Below the pieces are notes generated by a model. It did not search any database. It worked only from the letters and a program-made list of their open reading frames with translations, and was not told where the DNA came from. The position numbers were made by a program, and so were the translations under genes. A stretch of 6,165 bases of DNA, from the NCBI GenBank assembly GCA_902805485.1, contig CADCTM010000052.1, positions 1 through 6,165 of the forward strand. The letters run 5' to 3'. Positions 5,276 through 6,165 of the stretch are shown one piece after another. This stretch comes from an uncultured Coleofasciculus sp. (GTDB lineage: Bacteria > Cyanobacteriota > Cyanobacteriia > Cyanobacteriales > Coleofasciculaceae). Each line of letters opens with the position of its first letter. The stretch's first letter is position 1.

Positions 5276-5866
5276 ATGCCTGTTAAGCAATCGGATTACG
5301 AAGCTAGTTTGGCGGAGTATAGCAACCACGAGGAAGCGATCGCACTTCTTAAAAAATATCGCCCTTACTTGGAAATGATTCCGAGTATGCGTCGGCCTGA
5401 TGAAAGTGTGATCGCCATCCCTTTACCAATTGTGCGCCTTCGCCAGTCAATTCCAGTCGCAAGCTATAACAACGCTAACCATACATCTGTACAAGGCGCA
5501 ATGTGCCTTCCCTGTGATGTCGGAATTTTGATGTGCGATCCAGAATGGAAAATTAAAACAGGGGTGGAGATTTTTGTGTTCATTCATCGCCCCCAAGAAG
5601 ACTTTTCTGACTTGCTGAGTCGCTGGCGTCAAACACAAGTTTTGCTGGATAAAGACTATGAATGGCTGATGCCTCCCCGCTATAAACATATTCTGAGCGA
5701 GGGCGCTAACCGCATCTACCCCTTGTTTGTGGTGTTTCCCGAAACGCCGGAACGAATTCAACGCGGGTTGTTAGGAGCGAAACTGCCTTGTATTGTGCAA
5801 ATTCCTAACCCTGTAAGTGAGGAGGAGATTTTGGAAACTTTGTCTCCTGAAACCCCTCCTGCTTAA
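5276..5866 (+). CDS. Unrecognised 196-residue protein following pilC
   Basis: I do not recognise this protein. The frame is open for 196 codons, follows pilC by 63 nt on the same strand and has normal-looking amino acid composition, so I take it as a real gene and probable last member of the pil operon. It has no signal peptide and no membrane-length hydrophobic segment, so it is likely cytoplasmic. Visible features are a charged helical N-terminus (about 7-30), a short cysteine cluster C77-x2-C80-x6-C87, a predicted beta-strand pair around GVEIFVFIHRP (96-106), an aromatic/basic stretch near 128-138 (DYEWLMPPRYK), a hydrophobic strand YPLFVVFPE (148-156) and an acidic, proline-rich C-terminus (180-196). 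No ATP-binding or enzyme motif is evident. ATG5276 is the only plausible start. A pilus-related role is guilt by association only. Confidence 0.85.
   Translation: MPVKQSDYEASLAEYSNHEEAIALLKKYRPYLEMIPSMRRPDESVIAIPLPIVRLRQSIPVASYNNANHTSVQGAMCLPCDVGILMCDPEWKIKTGVEIFVFIHRPQEDFSDLLSRWRQTQVLLDKDYEWLMPPRYKHILSEGANRIYPLFVVFPETPERIQRGLLGAKLPCIVQIPNPVSEEEILETLSPETPPA
5336..5343. repeat. HIP1 octamer GCGATCGC in the fourth gene
   Basis: Exact HIP1 copy within the N-terminal coding region of the unrecognised gene. Its presence argues that this gene shares the base habits of the host genome and is not a recent import. Confidence 0.85.
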
Positions 5867-6165
5867 GGCATCGTCATTCGTCCTTTGTTTAGGTGTTCGA
5901 TGGGCGATATTTTAGGTTTAACAGGTTTTAAGGGTTTGGCTTCACTGGATCTACAGATCAGCCTAAAGACACAAGGAAGCTCGGATTTACCTCTGTATAG
6001 TTTTATTAACGTCTCCGCTTTGAGCAATCCCAGAGCTTGACTGCTGTAAAAAGTTAAGAGAAACTACTTAAAGATTAGAGTATGATCCCCGTTAAGTATT
6101 AAGTTTTGTTAAAGTATGATTCATAGTGAGGCGATTGCTCACAATTGATTTAGTAATAGCTAGTC
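5867..6165. other. Gene-free downstream region
   Basis: I see no supported gene in these 299 bases and no clean intrinsic terminator after the fourth gene. The region holds three RGGTTT copies spaced exactly 9 nt apart (5914, 5923, 5932), two AGTATGAT direct repeats (6079-6086 and 6113-6120) and an inverted repeat GTGAG-N7-CTCAC (6126-6142). The A+T-rich right part may be the control region of a gene beyond the window. Confidence 0.5.
6092..6120 (+). promoter_or_regulatory. Weak candidate promoter near the right edge
   Basis: TATGAT at 6115-6120 matches the -10 consensus at five of six positions, with TTAAGT at 6092-6097 exactly 17 bp upstream as a poor -35 (three of six). A transcript from here would start near 6127 and read out of the window. 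Support is weak. Confidence 0.2.

Noticed and set aside
5210..5278. Stop-codon read-through fusing PilC to the fourth protein
   Set aside because: The two genes share a reading frame with no stop between them apart from the pilC TAA. A stop-free run of 21 codons is quite likely by chance, and nothing near the TAA suggests recoding.
5820..5860. Terminator hairpin at the end of the fourth gene (AGGAGG/CCTCCT)
   Set aside because: It lies inside the coding sequence, has alternative pairings and is not followed by a T-tract.
6125..6143. CRP-type site TGTGA-N6-TCACA
   Set aside because: The spacer between GTGA and TCAC is 9 nt, not 6, and the outer bases are not symmetric.
1..6165. CRISPR array, insertion sequence, tRNA or rRNA
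   Set aside because: I saw no regularly spaced repeats, terminal inverted repeats with a transposase, or tRNA/rRNA-like sequence on either strand.

Overview
The window looks like a piece of a cyanobacterial chromosome. Three exact copies of the octamer GCGATCGC (HIP1, over-represented in many cyanobacterial genomes) occur in about 6.2 kb. The three recognisable proteins also have a cyanobacterial character, including a PilB with an added cysteine-rich C-terminus. Base composition is moderate and the intergenic spacers are A+T-rich and relatively long. I cannot name genus or species from the sequence alone.

Layout: positions 1-637 hold no gene I can support. They hold one HIP1 site, a perfect 14-bp palindrome and several inverted repeats that may form a structured leader or regulatory region for the genes that follow. 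Four genes then run in the same direction: pilB (638-2626, extension ATPase), pilT (2720-3859, retraction ATPase), pilC (3992-5212, inner-membrane platform protein) and an unrecognised 196-residue protein (5276-5866). The last 299 bases hold no supported gene. They contain short direct and inverted repeats and a weak promoter-like sequence that could serve a gene beyond the window.

How the genes work together: PilB and PilT are paralogous hexameric secretion ATPases that dock on the cytoplasmic face of PilC. PilB drives pilin polymerisation and PilT drives depolymerisation. In cyanobacteria this machine powers twitching motility, phototaxis and DNA uptake. The gene order pilB-pilT-pilC is a known cyanobacterial arrangement, so the core of this window is an established system rather than a new one.

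The less ordinary parts are: (i) the second cysteine motif at the PilB C-terminus; (ii) an inverted repeat in every spacer between the genes; (iii) the pilC to fourth-gene junction, where a strong GGAGG lies 51 nt from the start codon but a predicted hairpin would bring it to an effective spacing of 7 nt; and (iv) the fourth gene itself, an unknown soluble protein placed like an operon member. All RNA structures were found by eye and are not energy-evaluated.
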